From Pantoea septica (GTDB taxonomy: Bacteria > Pseudomonadota > Gammaproteobacteria > Enterobacterales > Enterobacteriaceae), in NCBI RefSeq assembly GCF_002095575.1, contig NZ_MLJJ01000007.1, positions 83,022 to 147,021 on the forward strand: a DNA stretch of 64,000 nt, written 5' to 3'. Made by a program: the position numbers and the translations under genes. The notes below the pieces were generated by a model that was not told the DNA's origin, searched no databases, and worked only from the letters and a program-made list of their open reading frames with translations. Positions 43,981 to 54,330 of this stretch are shown in pieces. The stretch's first letter is position 1; every line of letters begins with the position of its first letter.

Positions 43981-44505
43981 TTAATCTTCGGGATTCAGTC
44001 GACCAAACACCCAATCGTTTACCCATTCGCCGTTTAGCAGATAATTATCCCGCAAAGTCCCCTCCAGCACATAGCCATTCTTCTCCAGAATACGCCGCGA
44101 CGCCACATTTCCTTCTACCACCATTGCCTTGAGCTTATGGAAACCCGCTTTCAGCAGAAAGTCGCTCAGCCCGGCCAGCGCTTCGCTGCCGTACCCCTGG
44201 CCGCAGAACCGGTGAAGCAGCATATAGCCCACCTCCGCCTGACGATAAGGCTGCCATTCCGGGCTGCAGCCGAACAGGCCGATCGGCTCGCCGCTGTCGC
44301 GCAGACGCGCCACCACGCAGAGCATATGAAAACTGCTGACCTGCCAGGGCGCGAGACGCTCGTTGAAGCGCTGGCGCAAATCCGCCTCGTCAGGAATTTC
44401 GCTGACCCAGGTCATGGTGGCCGCGTCTTCATGCACGGCGCGGAACAGCAGCCAGTCTTCAGGCTTAAGGGTGGTAAGGGTAAGACGCGGCGTGATTAAC
44501 TGCAT
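43981..44505 (-). CDS. GNAT N-acetyltransferase (RimJ/RimL-like)
   Basis: 174 residues from the ATG at 44,505. TPRLTLTTLKPEDW at the start, acetyl-CoA loop in HRFCGQGYGSEALAGL, and VEGNVASRRILEKNGYVLEG typical of the RimJ/RimL group. Substrate unknown. Inserted between alaC and ypdA relative to E. coli. Confidence 0.9.
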   Translation of the reverse strand: MQLITPRLTLTTLKPEDWLLFRAVHEDAATMTWVSEIPDEADLRQRFNERLAPWQVSSFHMLCVVARLRDSGEPIGLFGCSPEWQPYRQAEVGYMLLHRFCGQGYGSEALAGLSDFLLKAGFHKLKAMVVEGNVASRRILEKNGYVLEGTLRDNYLLNGEWVNDWVFGRLNPED

Positions 44506-44747
44506 GAAATTGCTCCCGGTGCAGATAGCCATAAGGGCTGTCTGAATAAAAAACGCTATCGGCTCGTTCGCCAGCGGCGAATGAAAAAACCTTCCCTGTT
44601 TTACTACTCAGGTTTCCCCTTTTTACCATTTCAGCCATGAAAATTGATCCACAACATGAAGGAAGCGCTCACTCTTTTTGCAGACTGGCGCATCGCGATC
44701 ACATTTTTTATCATAGGCCTCTCTCTGTGATGACCTGAAGGCTGGCT

Positions 44748-46458
44748 GTGATCTCCCACTTCGATATGCTGTTGGCGGTGTTTGACCGCGCCGCCCTGAT
44801 GCTGATCTGCCTCTTCTTCCTGACCCGCACCCGGCTTTTCCGCCAGCTGCTGCAAAAAGATGAACATGCGCCGCTGGAGAAAGCCGCCGTTATCGCCATT
44901 TTTTTCACTGTTTGCGCTTTTCAGCACCTGGTCGGGCATTCACGTCGACGGCTCGCTGTTGAACGTGCGGGTGATCGCGGTGATGGCCGGCGGCATCCTG
45001 TTCGGCCCCTGGGTCGGCATCGCCACCGGCGCGATCGCCGGGCTGCACCGTTTTCTGATCGACATCCACGGCGTCACCTCGGTGCCCTGCTTGATCACCA
45101 GCATTATTGCGGGCTGCGTGGCCGGGGCCATCAACCGCCGCGTGCCGAAAGCGCAGCGCTGGCGCGTCGGCATCATCGGCGGCATGCTGTGCGAAAGCCT
45201 CACCATGCTGCTGATCGTGCTGTGGGCGAAGCCGATGTCGCTTGGCCTGGCGATTGTGTCGGAGATTGCGCTGCCGATGATCCTCGGCGCGTCGAGCATC
45301 GGCCTGATCGTGCTGCTGGTGCAGAGCGTCGAAGGCGAAAAAGAGGCGATTGCGGCGCGACAGGCCAAACTGGCGCTGGAGATCGCCAACAAAACGCTGC
45401 CGCTGTTCCGCGACGTCAACAGCGACTCGCTGCGCCGCATCTGCGCGATTATCTGTGACGATATCAACGCCGATGCCGTCGCCATTACCAACAAGACCCA
45501 TATTCTCGCCTACGTCGGCTACGGCGAGCAGAACTACCGGAACGGCGACGACGGCATTAGCCCCACCACCGCGCAGGCGATGGCCACCGGGAAAATCATC
45601 ATCAAAAACAACGATGAGGCGCATCGCACCAGGGATATTCACTCGATGATCGTTATTCCGCTGCGCGAGCAAGGCAAGGTTACCGGCACCCTGAAGATTT
45701 ACTACCGCCGCGCGCACCGCATTACCGGCTCGCTGAAAGAGATGGCGATCGGCCTGTCGCAGCTCATCTCGACCCAGCTGGAGGTGTCGCGCGCCGAGCA
45801 GCTGCGCGAAATGGCGAATAAAGCGGAACTGCGCGCCCTGCAGAGTAAAATCAATCCCCATTTTCTGTTTAACGCGCTGAACGCCATTAACTCCTCTATC
45901 CGCCTTAATCCCGATACGGCGCGCCAGCTGGTGATCAATCTTTCCCGCTATCTGCGCTACAACCTGGAGCTTAACGACGACGAGACCATCGATATCAAAC
46001 GCGAGCTGTGGCAGGTAAAAGATTATATCGCCATCGAACAGGCGCGCTTTGGCGACAAGCTGTCGATGATCTACGACATTGACGACGATCTTCACTTTTC
46101 GCTGCCCAGCCTGCTGATCCAGCCGCTGGTGGAGAATGCCATCGTGCACGGCATCCAACCCTGCCGCGGCAAAGGCGTGGTGACGCTGAGCATTAAGGCG
46201 TGCGGCGATCGTGTGCGGATCGCCGTGCGCGACACCGGGCCGGGCATCAGCGACGAAGTCATGCGTCGCGTGGCGAATAACGAGATGCCGGGCAATAAGA
46301 TCGGCCTGCTGAATGTGCACCACCGCGTCAAACTGCTGACCGGCAAGGGGCTCGATATTACCCGGCTGCAGCCCGGCACCGAAATCGCCTTTACCCTGAG
46401 CAAGAGCGGACAGTTGCTAACCGAATCGCCCCTTGCCGTCGCGGAGAGCGTGCAATGA
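44748..46458 (+). pseudogene. ypdA: YpdA (PyrS) sensor histidine kinase, frameshifted in a T7 tract
   Basis: From the GTG at 44,748 the first 52 codons match E. coli YpdA ([14 protein letters not shown]). At 44,899-44,905 a run of seven T shifts the frame; with six T the product would continue as [14 protein letters not shown] and on to the end. The second part has the 5TM-LYT membrane region, GAF domain ([20 protein letters not shown]), His-kinase box [10 protein letters not shown] and the ATPase GPGISDEV. YpdA senses pyruvate. It may be a real mutation, a sequencing error or slippage. Overlaps ypdB by four bases. Confidence 0.88.
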
Positions 46459-47180
46459 AAGCCATTATTGTCGAAGACGAATTTCTGGCGCAGCAGGAGC
46501 TGAGCTGGATGATTCAGCAGCACAGCAAAATTGAGATCGAGGCCTGTTTCGACGACGGGCTGGAGGTGCTGAAATATTTGCAGCAGCACCGTGTCGACGT
46601 CATTTTTCTCGATATCAATATCCCGTCGCTGGACGGCATGCTGCTGGCGCAAAACATTCACCAGTTCGCGCAGCGGCCGCTGATCGTGTTTATCACCGCC
46701 TGGAAAGATCATGCGGTAGAGGCTTTCGAGCTGGAAGCCTTTGACTATATTCTCAAGCCCTATCACGAAGCGCGCATCGTCACCATGCTTAACAAGCTGG
46801 AAGCGGCCGGGCAGCAGCAAAGCGTCGCCCAGACGCCGGTCGACCAGAGCCCGCAGACGGTGAATCTGGTGAAGGATGAGCGCATTATCGTGACCGATAT
46901 TGACGACATCTATTACGTGGAGGCGCATGAGAAGCTGACGTTCGTCTATACGCGGCGCGAGGCCTATGTGATGTCGATGAGCATCAGCGAATTCTGCGCC
47001 CGTTTGCCGGAGCAGCGTTTTTTCCGCTGCCATCGCTCTTACTGCGTCAACCTGAGCAAAATCTCTGAGATAGAACCCTGGTTTAACAATACCTACCTGT
47101 TGAAACTGCGCGATCTGGCGTTTCAGGTGCCGGTCAGCCGCAGCAAAGTAAAACGCTTTCGCGAGCTGATGCGCCTGTAG
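46455..47180 (+). CDS. ypdB: YpdB (PyrR) LytTR response regulator
   Basis: 241 residues. Receiver domain with DE at 8-9, phospho-acceptor in [10 protein letters not shown] (about Asp 53) and [10 protein letters not shown]-terminal LytTR domain ([34 protein letters not shown]). In E. coli it activates yhjX in response to pyruvate. Appears intact while its kinase gene is frameshifted; a YhjX-like transporter lies at 34,290. Confidence 0.95.
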   Translation: MKAIIVEDEFLAQQELSWMIQQHSKIEIEACFDDGLEVLKYLQQHRVDVIFLDINIPSLDGMLLAQNIHQFAQRPLIVFITAWKDHAVEAFELEAFDYILKPYHEARIVTMLNKLEAAGQQQSVAQTPVDQSPQTVNLVKDERIIVTDIDDIYYVEAHEKLTFVYTRREAYVMSMSISEFCARLPEQRFFRCHRSYCVNLSKISEIEPWFNNTYLLKLRDLAFQVPVSRSKVKRFRELMRL

Positions 47181-47244
47181 GCAACTGTCCGCGCCAGCGC
47201 GCGTAAATGCTAACCAGCGAGTGATATGAAACGGAGAGCAAAGC

Positions 47245-47333
47245 GTCCCGCGACAGGGACAAAAACGCCGGGAGCGTTTTTGAACAACGCAGCGCGTTGG
47301 CCCGGTAACGGGCGCACCTCAGGGAAAAGGTGC
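47245..47333. repeat. Run of five adjacent hairpins
   Basis: GTCCC/GGGAC (47,245-47,260), AAAAACGC/GCGTTTTT (47,261-47,281), CAACGC/GCGTTG (47,285-47,299), GCCCG/CGGGC (47,300-47,313) and GCACCT/AGGTGC (47,314-47,333). The convergent genes ypdB and glk flank it. It resembles a dispersed intergenic repeat or structured RNA. Confidence 0.6.
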
Positions 47334-47412
47334 GTATTCGCGCGGGCCGAGCGAGCAAGGATGCCTTAAGCGACTTTGCGATCGCTTCCTGTCACCCGCG
47401 CCAGCATGAAAA

Positions 47413-47430
47413 AACGGCCCGAGGGCCGTT
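47413..47430 (-). terminator. Terminator of glk
   Basis: AACGGCCC-GA-GGGCCGTT with a T run on the minus strand, 12 bp after the glk stop. Confidence 0.82.
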
Positions 47431-47441
47431 TCAGAAAGGAT

Positions 47442-48407
47442 TTACAGAATACGCCCCAGCGTCTGCCGCAGATGCGCGCCAGCGCCCAGCAGGCCAGGCT
47501 GATCGTGGGTGATCATATAGACCGGGATGCGGGAAACGTAGTCGCGGAAGCGCCCTTTGTCCTCAAAGGCGGCGCGGAAGCCGGAGGCCTTAAAGAACTC
47601 CAGGAAGCGCGGCACGATGCCGCCGGCGATATAGACGCCGCCGAAGGTGCCGAGATTCAGTGCAAGGTTGCCGCCGAAACGTCCCATAATCACGCAGAAC
47701 AGCGACAGCGCGCGACGGCAGTCGGTGCAGCTATCGGCCAGCGCGCGTTCGGAGACATCCTTCGGCTTGAGGTTTTCCGGCACGCGGTTGTCCGCCTTCA
47801 CGATAGCGCGGTAGAGGTTCACCAGACCGGCGCCGGAAAGCACGCGCTCTGCGGAAACGTGGCCCAGCTCGGCGCGCAGCACTTCCAGAATCAAATCTTC
47901 CTCATCGCTGTTGGCGGCGAAGTCGACGTGGCCGCCCTCGCCCGGCAAGCTGACCCAGCGACGGTCGACGTGCACCAGATGGCTGACGCCGAGTCCGGTG
48001 CCCGCGCCGTAAATCGCGATGGGCTTATCCTTCACCGGCTCGCCGCCGCCGAACTGAATCACATGCTCAGCCTTCAGCATCGGGATCGCCATGGAAACGG
48101 CGGTGAAATCGTTAATGATTTCAAGATGATCGAAGCCAAGGCTGGCTTTCATTTTGCTGGTGGAAAAAGCCCAGTCATGGTTGGTCATTTCGACCCAGTC
48201 TTCCGTGATAGGACAAGCAATGGCGATGCAGCCGTCTTTAACGTTTTGCAGCTGCTCGCCGAGATAGTGGCGGATGACGGCTTCGAGGCTGTCATAATCT
48301 GAAGTTGAGAATGTTTGGGCCTGGGAGATGCTGCCGGTTTCCACCTCACACAGGGCGAGTCGGGCGTTGGTGCCGCCGACGTCGCCGACCAGGGCATAAG
48401 TTGTCAT
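47442..48407 (-). CDS. glk: Glucokinase
   Basis: 321 residues, as in E. coli Glk. ATP-binding [14 protein letters not shown] at the N-terminus, sugar-binding [19 protein letters not shown] and GEGGHVDFA, and [14 protein letters not shown]. Phosphorylates cytosolic glucose. Confidence 0.96.
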   Translation of the reverse strand: MTTYALVGDVGGTNARLALCEVETGSISQAQTFSTSDYDSLEAVIRHYLGEQLQNVKDGCIAIACPITEDWVEMTNHDWAFSTSKMKASLGFDHLEIINDFTAVSMAIPMLKAEHVIQFGGGEPVKDKPIAIYGAGTGLGVSHLVHVDRRWVSLPGEGGHVDFAANSDEEDLILEVLRAELGHVSAERVLSGAGLVNLYRAIVKADNRVPENLKPKDVSERALADSCTDCRRALSLFCVIMGRFGGNLALNLGTFGGVYIAGGIVPRFLEFFKASGFRAAFEDKGRFRDYVSRIPVYMITHDQPGLLGAGAHLRQTLGRIL

Positions 48408-48564
48408 TCTTTTGTTGCTCCGCTTGGGGTCCCTAAGATGCAGGACACTATAAAAGTCTGCCGGTAAAACAACAACGCTCGCCGCGACAAAAGACGAGCG
48501 TTGAAGGTGGTGAGCACAGCCTACCCGTCCGGCAAGCCGCTTGACAGCGGCAACACTCCGAATC

Positions 48565-50217
48565 TTACCCTCCGTTGCGTTGCGCGAGGCAAGCCGTCAC
48601 CTTATGCAACAGCGGCGGCAGATCGTCTTTCGGCATCACGACCTCGACCAGCGTCAGGTAGCCGGGCGCCTGCAGACGCGCCATTACCTCATCCAGCTGC
48701 ACACATTCGGTGACGCGCCAGCTCTGCGCCTGTCCATGCAGACAAAGCGCCTGCGGCAGCGCGGTCCAGTTCCACTGCGCGATATCATTATAACGCTGCG
48801 TTGCGCCGTGGATGGCGCGCTCCACCGTATAGCCCTCGTTGTTCAACAGGAAAATAATCGGCGTCTGCCCGTCGCGCAGCATCGATCCCAGCTCCTGAAT
48901 AGTCAGCTGCGCCGAGCCGTCGCCGATAATCAGGATCACCCGCTGCGCGGGCGCGGCGATCTGCGCGCCGAAGGCTGCCGGTAGAGTATAGCCAATGGAG
49001 CCCCAGAGCGGCTGTACCACCAGCTGCGCGCCGGGCGGCAAGCGCAGCGCCGCCGCGCCGAATGCGGCGGTGCCCTGATCGGCGAGAATAATGTCGCCCG
49101 GCTGGAGAAAGCGCTGCATCGCCTGCCAAAAAGCGTTCTGGCTAATATCGGCGCACGCGTCCGCCGTCTCGACCGGCTGCACCTGCGGCGCCAGCGCCCA
49201 GCCCTTGCCGTAGCGCGCAAACAGCGCCTCCAGCTCGCTTAGCGCATCTGCCATGTTGAGCGGCCCGAAGCGTTCTCCGGCAACGCTGGCGGCGAACGGC
49301 TGCAGATCGATCAGCCGCGAGGCGGCGAAGTTTTGGGTAAAGCCCGCCGTCAGCGTATCGGTGAAGCGCACGCCGACGCAGATTGTGACATCGGTCTGCT
49401 CAATCAACTCGCAGATGCCGGGCTCGCTGCCCGCTGCGGCGTAAGTGCCAACGTAGCCCGGCTGGCGCTCGTCCAGCACGCCTTTGCCCATCAGCAGCGT
49501 GGCGCAGGGAACGGCGCGCAGCCGACGGAGCCGGGCCAGCGCCGCCTGCTGGCGCCAGCGCGCGGCGAGAAAATCAGCCAGCAGCGCCACCCGTCGCGCC
49601 GGTTGCAGCAGTCGTTCGGCGGCGGCGCGAAAAGCCTGCCGCGCCTGTTCGCCAGAGCCCGGCGCGGCGTCGAGCGGCGCGGCGGGCGGCGCCACCTCAG
49701 CTTCCGCAACATCGACCGCCAGCATCAGGTAGCCCGGCCGCTGTTCGCGCATCGCCGTGGCCAGCACCCGATCGATTTCCGCCGTGGCGTTGCCTGGGCT
49801 AAGCTGCGCCGTCGCTGCGCTGACCTCGCCCGCCATGCGCAGAAAGTGACGGAAGTCGCCGTCGCCCAGCGTATGGTGCACGCAGTCGCCGCGCTTTTGC
49901 GCCTCGCTTGCGGGTGCGCCCACAATATGGATCACCGGCAGATACTCGGCGAAACTGCCGGCCGTGCCGTTGATGGCGCTCAGTTCGCCGACGCCGAAGG
50001 TGGTGAGCAACGCCGCCGCGCCGCGACAGCGCGCATAGCCGTCCGCCGCATAGGCCGCGTTGAGTTCATTGGCGCAGCCAACCCAGCCGATATCCCGATG
50101 GGCGATCACGCGATCGAGAAACTGCAGGTTATAGTCGCCCGGCACGCCAAACAGATGGCCGACGCCGATCTCCTGAAGGCGCGCCAGCAGATAATCTCCT
50201 ACGGTAAAGCGTTGCAT
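48565..50217 (-). CDS. ipdC: Indolepyruvate decarboxylase
   Basis: 550 residues, ThDP-dependent decarboxylase. Catalytic Glu region near [20 protein letters not shown], and the ThDP/Mg motif [19 protein letters not shown] with NNEGYTVE. The start ([20 protein letters not shown]) matches IpdC of Pantoea and Enterobacter. Makes indole-3-acetaldehyde, the key step of auxin synthesis in plant-associated bacteria. Related pyruvate or phenylpyruvate decarboxylases are the alternative. Confidence 0.9.
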   Translation of the reverse strand: MQRFTVGDYLLARLQEIGVGHLFGVPGDYNLQFLDRVIAHRDIGWVGCANELNAAYAADGYARCRGAAALLTTFGVGELSAINGTAGSFAEYLPVIHIVGAPASEAQKRGDCVHHTLGDGDFRHFLRMAGEVSAATAQLSPGNATAEIDRVLATAMREQRPGYLMLAVDVAEAEVAPPAAPLDAAPGSGEQARQAFRAAAERLLQPARRVALLADFLAARWRQQAALARLRRLRAVPCATLLMGKGVLDERQPGYVGTYAAAGSEPGICELIEQTDVTICVGVRFTDTLTAGFTQNFAASRLIDLQPFAASVAGERFGPLNMADALSELEALFARYGKGWALAPQVQPVETADACADISQNAFWQAMQRFLQPGDIILADQGTAAFGAAALRLPPGAQLVVQPLWGSIGYTLPAAFGAQIAAPAQRVILIIGDGSAQLTIQELGSMLRDGQTPIIFLLNNEGYTVERAIHGATQRYNDIAQWNWTALPQALCLHGQAQSWRVTECVQLDEVMARLQAPGYLTLVEVVMPKDDLPPLLHKVTACLAQRNGG

Positions 50218-50433
50218 ATGCCACTCCTTTCACCAATGTCTGGTTTGAGTATCCGCTATGCTGCCAAAGCGGCGAGAAAGCAGCGCAATCGCCTGAACAA
50301 AAAAGTGGCAACCCGGCGTTACGATGGGGGATTATTCTGTAAGTAGGCGATCTGCGATCCATTGTGACTGTGTGTAAACGCATACACTGCTATTCTTGCG
50401 CTTGAAAATTCTTCCCTTAGACAGGAAAGCCGT

Positions 50434-51423
50434 ATGACCTACCTTCCGCATCCCGGTCGTTATCAGCAGATGGAATATCGCCGCAGCGGCCGCAGCGGGC
50501 TAAAGCTGCCCGCAATTTCGCTTGGCCTGTGGCATAACTTTGGCGACAACACGCGCGTCGACAACAGCCGCGAGCTGCTGCGCCACGCGTTCGATCGCGG
50601 CATTACCCATTTTGATCTGGCAAACAACTACGGCCCGCCGCCGGGCTCGGCGGAAGAGAACTTCGGCCGCATCCTGCGCGAAGATTTTCGCGCCTTTCGC
50701 GACGAGCTGGTGATCTCCACCAAAGCGGGCTACACCATGTGGGACGGCCCGTACGGCGACTGGGGCTCGCGAAAATACCTCATCTCCAGCCTCGATCAGA
50801 GCCTGAAGCGTATGGGACTGGAGTATGTGGACATCTTCTATCACCATCGTCCGGATCCGGAAACGCCCCTGGAAGAGACCATGCGCGCGCTGGATCAGGT
50901 GGTGCGCCAGGGTAAGGCGCTCTATGCCGCCATCTCCAACTATCCGGCGGATCGCGCGGCGGAAGCGATCGCCATCCTGCGCGATCTCGGCACGCCCTGC
51001 CTGATCCATCAGCCGCGCTATTCGCTGTTTGAACGCGGCCCGGAAAACGGCCTGCTGGAGACGCTTGGCGACAACGGCGTCGGCTGCATCGCCTTCTCTC
51101 CGCTGGCGGGCGGCGTGCTGACCGACCGCTATCTGCAGGGCATTCCCGATGATTCGCGCGTGGCGAGCGGCAGCAAGTTCCTGCGTGAAGATCAGCTTAC
51201 CGATGAGAAGATGGAAAAAGTGCGCAAGCTGAACGAGATTGCGCAGCAGCGCGGCCAGAAGCTGGCGCAGATGGCGCTGGCGTGGACGCTGCGCGACGCG
51301 CGCGTCACCTCCGTGCTGATCGGCGCAAGCAAAACCGCGCAAATCGACGACGCGGTGGAGATGCTGGCCAATCGCCACTTCACCATCGCCGAGCTCTCCG
51401 CTATTGAAGGCGTGCTGATCTGA
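50434..51423 (+). CDS. yghZ: Aldo/keto reductase, YghZ-like
   Basis: 329 residues, close to E. coli YghZ (L-glyceraldehyde 3-phosphate reductase) but about 15 residues shorter at the C-terminus. GLWHNFG, THFDLANNYGPPPGSAEENF (Asp and Tyr of the tetrad), STKAGY (Lys) and IFYHHRPD (His). Detoxifies L-glyceraldehyde 3-phosphate and methylglyoxal with NADPH in E. coli. Confidence 0.88.
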   Translation: MTYLPHPGRYQQMEYRRSGRSGLKLPAISLGLWHNFGDNTRVDNSRELLRHAFDRGITHFDLANNYGPPPGSAEENFGRILREDFRAFRDELVISTKAGYTMWDGPYGDWGSRKYLISSLDQSLKRMGLEYVDIFYHHRPDPETPLEETMRALDQVVRQGKALYAAISNYPADRAAEAIAILRDLGTPCLIHQPRYSLFERGPENGLLETLGDNGVGCIAFSPLAGGVLTDRYLQGIPDDSRVASGSKFLREDQLTDEKMEKVRKLNEIAQQRGQKLAQMALAWTLRDARVTSVLIGASKTAQIDDAVEMLANRHFTIAELSAIEGVLI

Positions 51424-51594
51424 CCTTTGCCCGCCCGGCCGCCGCGCCGGGCATTTCTGCGAACAGAATTGTCTCAATCCTCTTTTTCTTCCGATTTTCC
51501 TCACAATTGTCAGCGACACTCAACTTGCCACACAAGCAATGCGCGGGCGTCACGCCTGCACCGCAGCGGCGCTGTCGCTGATAAGGAGAATAAG

Positions 51595-51951
51595 ATGAAA
51601 TTTGCTATTTTTGCTGCTTTGCTGACCTGCCTGTCGCCTCTGGCGATCCACAGCGCTCAGGCTGACGGCGCCTCTATCAGCCTGGCGCCGGGCGTAACGC
51701 TGCATCTGGGAGACCAGGATCGCCGCGGCTATTACTGGGACGGGGGCCGCTGGCGCGAGCCGCGCTGGTGGAACGACCGCTATCAGTACAACAACCATCG
51801 CTGGTGGCGCCATGAAGAGTGGCGCCGTCATCAGCAGTGGGAGCGCGAGCGGCGCTGGCATGAGCGCGAACGTCGCCACCACTGGCGCGAAGCGCAGCGC
51901 CATCACGACCGCCACGACCGCCACGACCGCCACGACCACCACCATCACTGA
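51595..51951 (+). CDS. ypeC: YpeC-like DUF2502 secreted protein
   Basis: 118 residues from the ATG at 51,595 behind AAGGAGAATAAG. Signal peptide of about 23 residues ending AQADG. The mature part has ISLAPGVTLHLGDQDRRGYY and then an Arg/His/Trp-rich tail ending in repeats of HDR and six final His or near. E. coli ypeC lies beside mntH too. Periplasmic, role unknown. Confidence 0.82.
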   Translation: MKFAIFAALLTCLSPLAIHSAQADGASISLAPGVTLHLGDQDRRGYYWDGGRWREPRWWNDRYQYNNHRWWRHEEWRRHQQWERERRWHERERRHHWREAQRHHDRHDRHDRHDHHHH

Positions 51952-52005
51952 TAACGCGGCGGCATGGCTAAAAGCCGCTGCGCGCTACCGTGCGCAAGGC
52001 GGCCT

Positions 52006-52587
52006 TTAATCCACGAACAGTCGACGTCCGATTTGCCGCGCCGTTTCCAGATGTGCCTCCGGCGAGTCGGCGTCGGGCAGCAAGATCAGTTCCGACGTTT
52101 TCACTGCTGCGCCGACATAGTCGAAAATGCCCTCGTCGATCTGCGTGCGCATCGCGGCATAGTAGCCGCGCCGCGCATAGGTGCGCAGATTCGCCCCGCC
52201 TATCCCCAGCAGATGCACCTTCAGACGGCCCATTTTTTTATCGACTTTGCCGTCGGGCGTCTCATCATATGCCCAGCCGTGGGTAAAGACGCGATCGATC
52301 CAGCCTTTCAGCACGCCGGGAAACGACCACCAGTAAACGGGATACACCAGCACCAGCGCGTCGGCGCCGTCAATGCGTTTTTGCTCGGCCAGCACATCGG
52401 CGGGCGGCGCGGCCTCACTGCGAAACAGCGCCAGATCGGCGGCGGCGTAGCGCGGATCGAAGCCCTCTGCTATCAGGTCGGCGATTTCAAACGTGTGCGG
52501 CGCGCGAATCTCGCTGGTTAGCGTTCGCGCGACGGCGTGGGTAAAAGAATCTTGATCGGGATGGGCGACCACTACCAGTGAATGCAT
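52006..52587 (-). CDS. NAD(P)H-quinone oxidoreductase, flavodoxin-like fold
   Basis: 193 residues. AHPDQDSFTHAVA at the N-terminus, ALVLVYPVYWWSFPGVLKGW and DRVFTHGWAYDE are typical of the Flavodoxin_2/NQO1-KefF family. Reduces quinones with FAD or FMN. Convergent with ypeC. Confidence 0.9.
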   Translation of the reverse strand: MHSLVVVAHPDQDSFTHAVARTLTSEIRAPHTFEIADLIAEGFDPRYAAADLALFRSEAAPPADVLAEQKRIDGADALVLVYPVYWWSFPGVLKGWIDRVFTHGWAYDETPDGKVDKKMGRLKVHLLGIGGANLRTYARRGYYAAMRTQIDEGIFDYVGAAVKTSELILLPDADSPEAHLETARQIGRRLFVD

Positions 52588-52687
52588 ATCCTGACTCCAG
52601 TGAGAGAAGAGAAAACGGCTGCATATCGAGAGTAGATGAGTTGAGGCGGGCTGTTAAGGCGGCGGCACGGGAGGTTAAAAAGCGAAG

Positions 52688-52711
52688 CTGGCCCGGGCTA
52701 GATCGGGCCAG
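52688..52711. terminator. Terminator of mntH
   Basis: CTGGCCCG and CGGGCCAG stem with an 8-base loop, next to the mntH stop codon on the minus-strand transcript. Confidence 0.7.
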
Positions 52712-52724
52712 TTTTCGGCGGCCT

Positions 52725-53963
52725 TTACAGGCCGAGGATTTCGCCAATCAGCAGATAGGCGTTGAGCGCCACCACCAGCAGCACGATGGCGCGACCGGCG
52801 TTCTGCATCAGGCGCGAATTGACCATCTCGCCCATAATCTCGCGATTGCCGGTAAAGGAGAGCAGCGGCACCAGCGCTAGCGCGATGCCGAAGCTCAGCA
52901 GCACCTGGCTCATGACCAGAATGCGCGTCGGATCCCAGCCCGCCATAATCACGATAAACGAGGGCAGCATCGTGACCAGACGGCGTACCCAGAGCGGAAT
53001 ATGGAAGCGGATAAAGCCCTGCATCACTACCTGACCGGCCAGGGTGCCTACCACGGTAGAGGAGAGGCCCGCTGCGACCAGGCTCAGGCCAAATACCGTC
53101 GCCGCCGCATGGCCAAGCAGCGGCGTCAGCGTCAGATAGGCCTGATCCAGTTCGGCAATGCCGCTGTGGCCGCTGAAGTGGAACGCGGCGGCGGCGGTCG
53201 CCATCATCGCCAGATTGACAAAGCCAGCGATGGTCATGGCGATGGCCACGTCCAGCTTGGTGGAGGAGTAGCGCTGGCTTTTATTGCCGCTTTCGCCGCC
53301 CTGCGTCAGGGCCGAGTGAAGGTAGATGACGTGCGGCATAATGGTCGCGCCCAGCACGCCGGCCGCCAGGAAGACCGCCTCGGAGGTAGGCAATGACGGC
53401 AGCGCCATGCCGGTCACCAGTTCGCTGACCTTCGGCTGCGAAAAGAAGAGTTCGACGATATAGGCCGCCGCCACGAACAGCAGCAGGCTGCCGATTACCA
53501 GCTCCAGCGGCTTCTGACCGCGGCTTTGCAGCATTAGGATCAGGAAGGTCGCCACGCCCGTCAGCACCGCGCCCTGCAGCAGCGAAATCCCGAGCAGCAG
53601 CTTAAAGCCGAGCGCCGCGCCGATAAATTCCGCCAGATCGGTCGCCATGGCGATGATTTCCGCCTGCACCCAGTAGAACCAGACCGCCGGCCGCGGAAAG
53701 CGATCGCGAATATGCTCAGCCAGGTTTTTACCGGTGGCGATACCGAGCTTGGCAGACATCAGCTGAATGACCATCGCCATGATATTGGCCCAGACCACCA
53801 CCCACAGCAGCTTATAGCCGTAGGCTGCGCCCGCCTGAATGTTGGTGGCGAAGTTGCCTGGGTCGATATAGCCGATGGCGGCGATAAAGGCCGGCCCCAG
53901 CAGCGCGAGCTTGATTTTGCGGGCTCCGCGAGCGGCGCGCTCGGCGGTACGGCTCTCAAACAT
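52725..53963 (-). CDS. mntH: Proton-dependent manganese transporter MntH
   Basis: 412 residues, eleven-helix Nramp family. Metal-site motifs [11 protein letters not shown] in TM1 and [11 protein letters not shown] in TM6. Imports Mn(II), and Fe(II) less well, with protons. Upstream MntR and Fur sites agree with known regulation in E. coli. Confidence 0.97.
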   Translation of the reverse strand: MFESRTAERAARGARKIKLALLGPAFIAAIGYIDPGNFATNIQAGAAYGYKLLWVVVWANIMAMVIQLMSAKLGIATGKNLAEHIRDRFPRPAVWFYWVQAEIIAMATDLAEFIGAALGFKLLLGISLLQGAVLTGVATFLILMLQSRGQKPLELVIGSLLLFVAAAYIVELFFSQPKVSELVTGMALPSLPTSEAVFLAAGVLGATIMPHVIYLHSALTQGGESGNKSQRYSSTKLDVAIAMTIAGFVNLAMMATAAAAFHFSGHSGIAELDQAYLTLTPLLGHAAATVFGLSLVAAGLSSTVVGTLAGQVVMQGFIRFHIPLWVRRLVTMLPSFIVIMAGWDPTRILVMSQVLLSFGIALALVPLLSFTGNREIMGEMVNSRLMQNAGRAIVLLVVALNAYLLIGEILGL

Positions 53964-54026
53964 ATTTCTCTACCTGTCTAAACGCGTTTTGACCATGGCA
54001 GCTTATGGCCCGATCGCGGCAAGTGA

Positions 54027-54045
54027 AATGAGATTATCGTTATCG
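54027..54045 (-). promoter_or_regulatory. Fur box (candidate), mntH
   Basis: On the minus strand GATAACGATAATCTCATTT matches the 19-bp Fur consensus at about 13 positions, 64 bp before mntH. Confidence 0.55.
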
Positions 54046-54067
54046 TTGTGATAGATGATGCTATAAA

Positions 54068-54085
54068 GTATAGCCATTGCTATAC
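54068..54085. promoter_or_regulatory. MntR operator, mntH
   Basis: GTATAGC-CATT-GCTATAC is a perfect 7-4-7 inverted repeat, close to the E. coli MntR box of mntH. Confidence 0.78.
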
Positions 54086-54330
54086 CTTACGGTAAAGCGA
54101 GGCTTGCTAAAAAATGTGCAATGCATTCACTCTACGCTTCGGACATATTATAGACAATAAATTTGTGGATATCAGGCGTGAACATTTTGTGAACAGGCTG
54201 TGACTGGTGAGAGTTTTCTGAGAAAAGGGGTGATAGTGAATCCTTATAATGTGGATTTGATCTCGTTTTTAAGTAACGCGTTACATAGAATACGCAGCAA
54301 ATTACAACCCTCCTCAAATCTGGAGCAAGC

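Larger units (their letters stand above)
53964..54330. other. mntH-nupC divergent regulatory region
   Basis: Contains Fur- and MntR-type sites on the mntH side. On the nupC side, CRP-like TGTGA half sites (TTTGTGAACAGGCTGTGAC near 54,189) and AACGCGTTACA near 54,275 agree with the CRP/CytR control of nupC known in E. coli. Confidence 0.55.

Noticed and set aside
44748..45458. The 236-codon frame starting at the ypdA GTG as a separate gene
   Set aside because: Only its first about 52 codons are protein-like; after the T7 tract the sequence is an Arg/His-rich out-of-frame translation of ypdA.
41446..46323. Long minus-strand open frames opposite the efflux, ypdA and ypdB genes
   Set aside because: They are shadow frames of GC-rich coding genes; products are His/Gln/Arg-rich with no domains and no ribosome binding sites.
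47181..47441. Small ORFs between ypdB and glk
   Set aside because: The region is a run of hairpins; frames there are short and have no translation signals.
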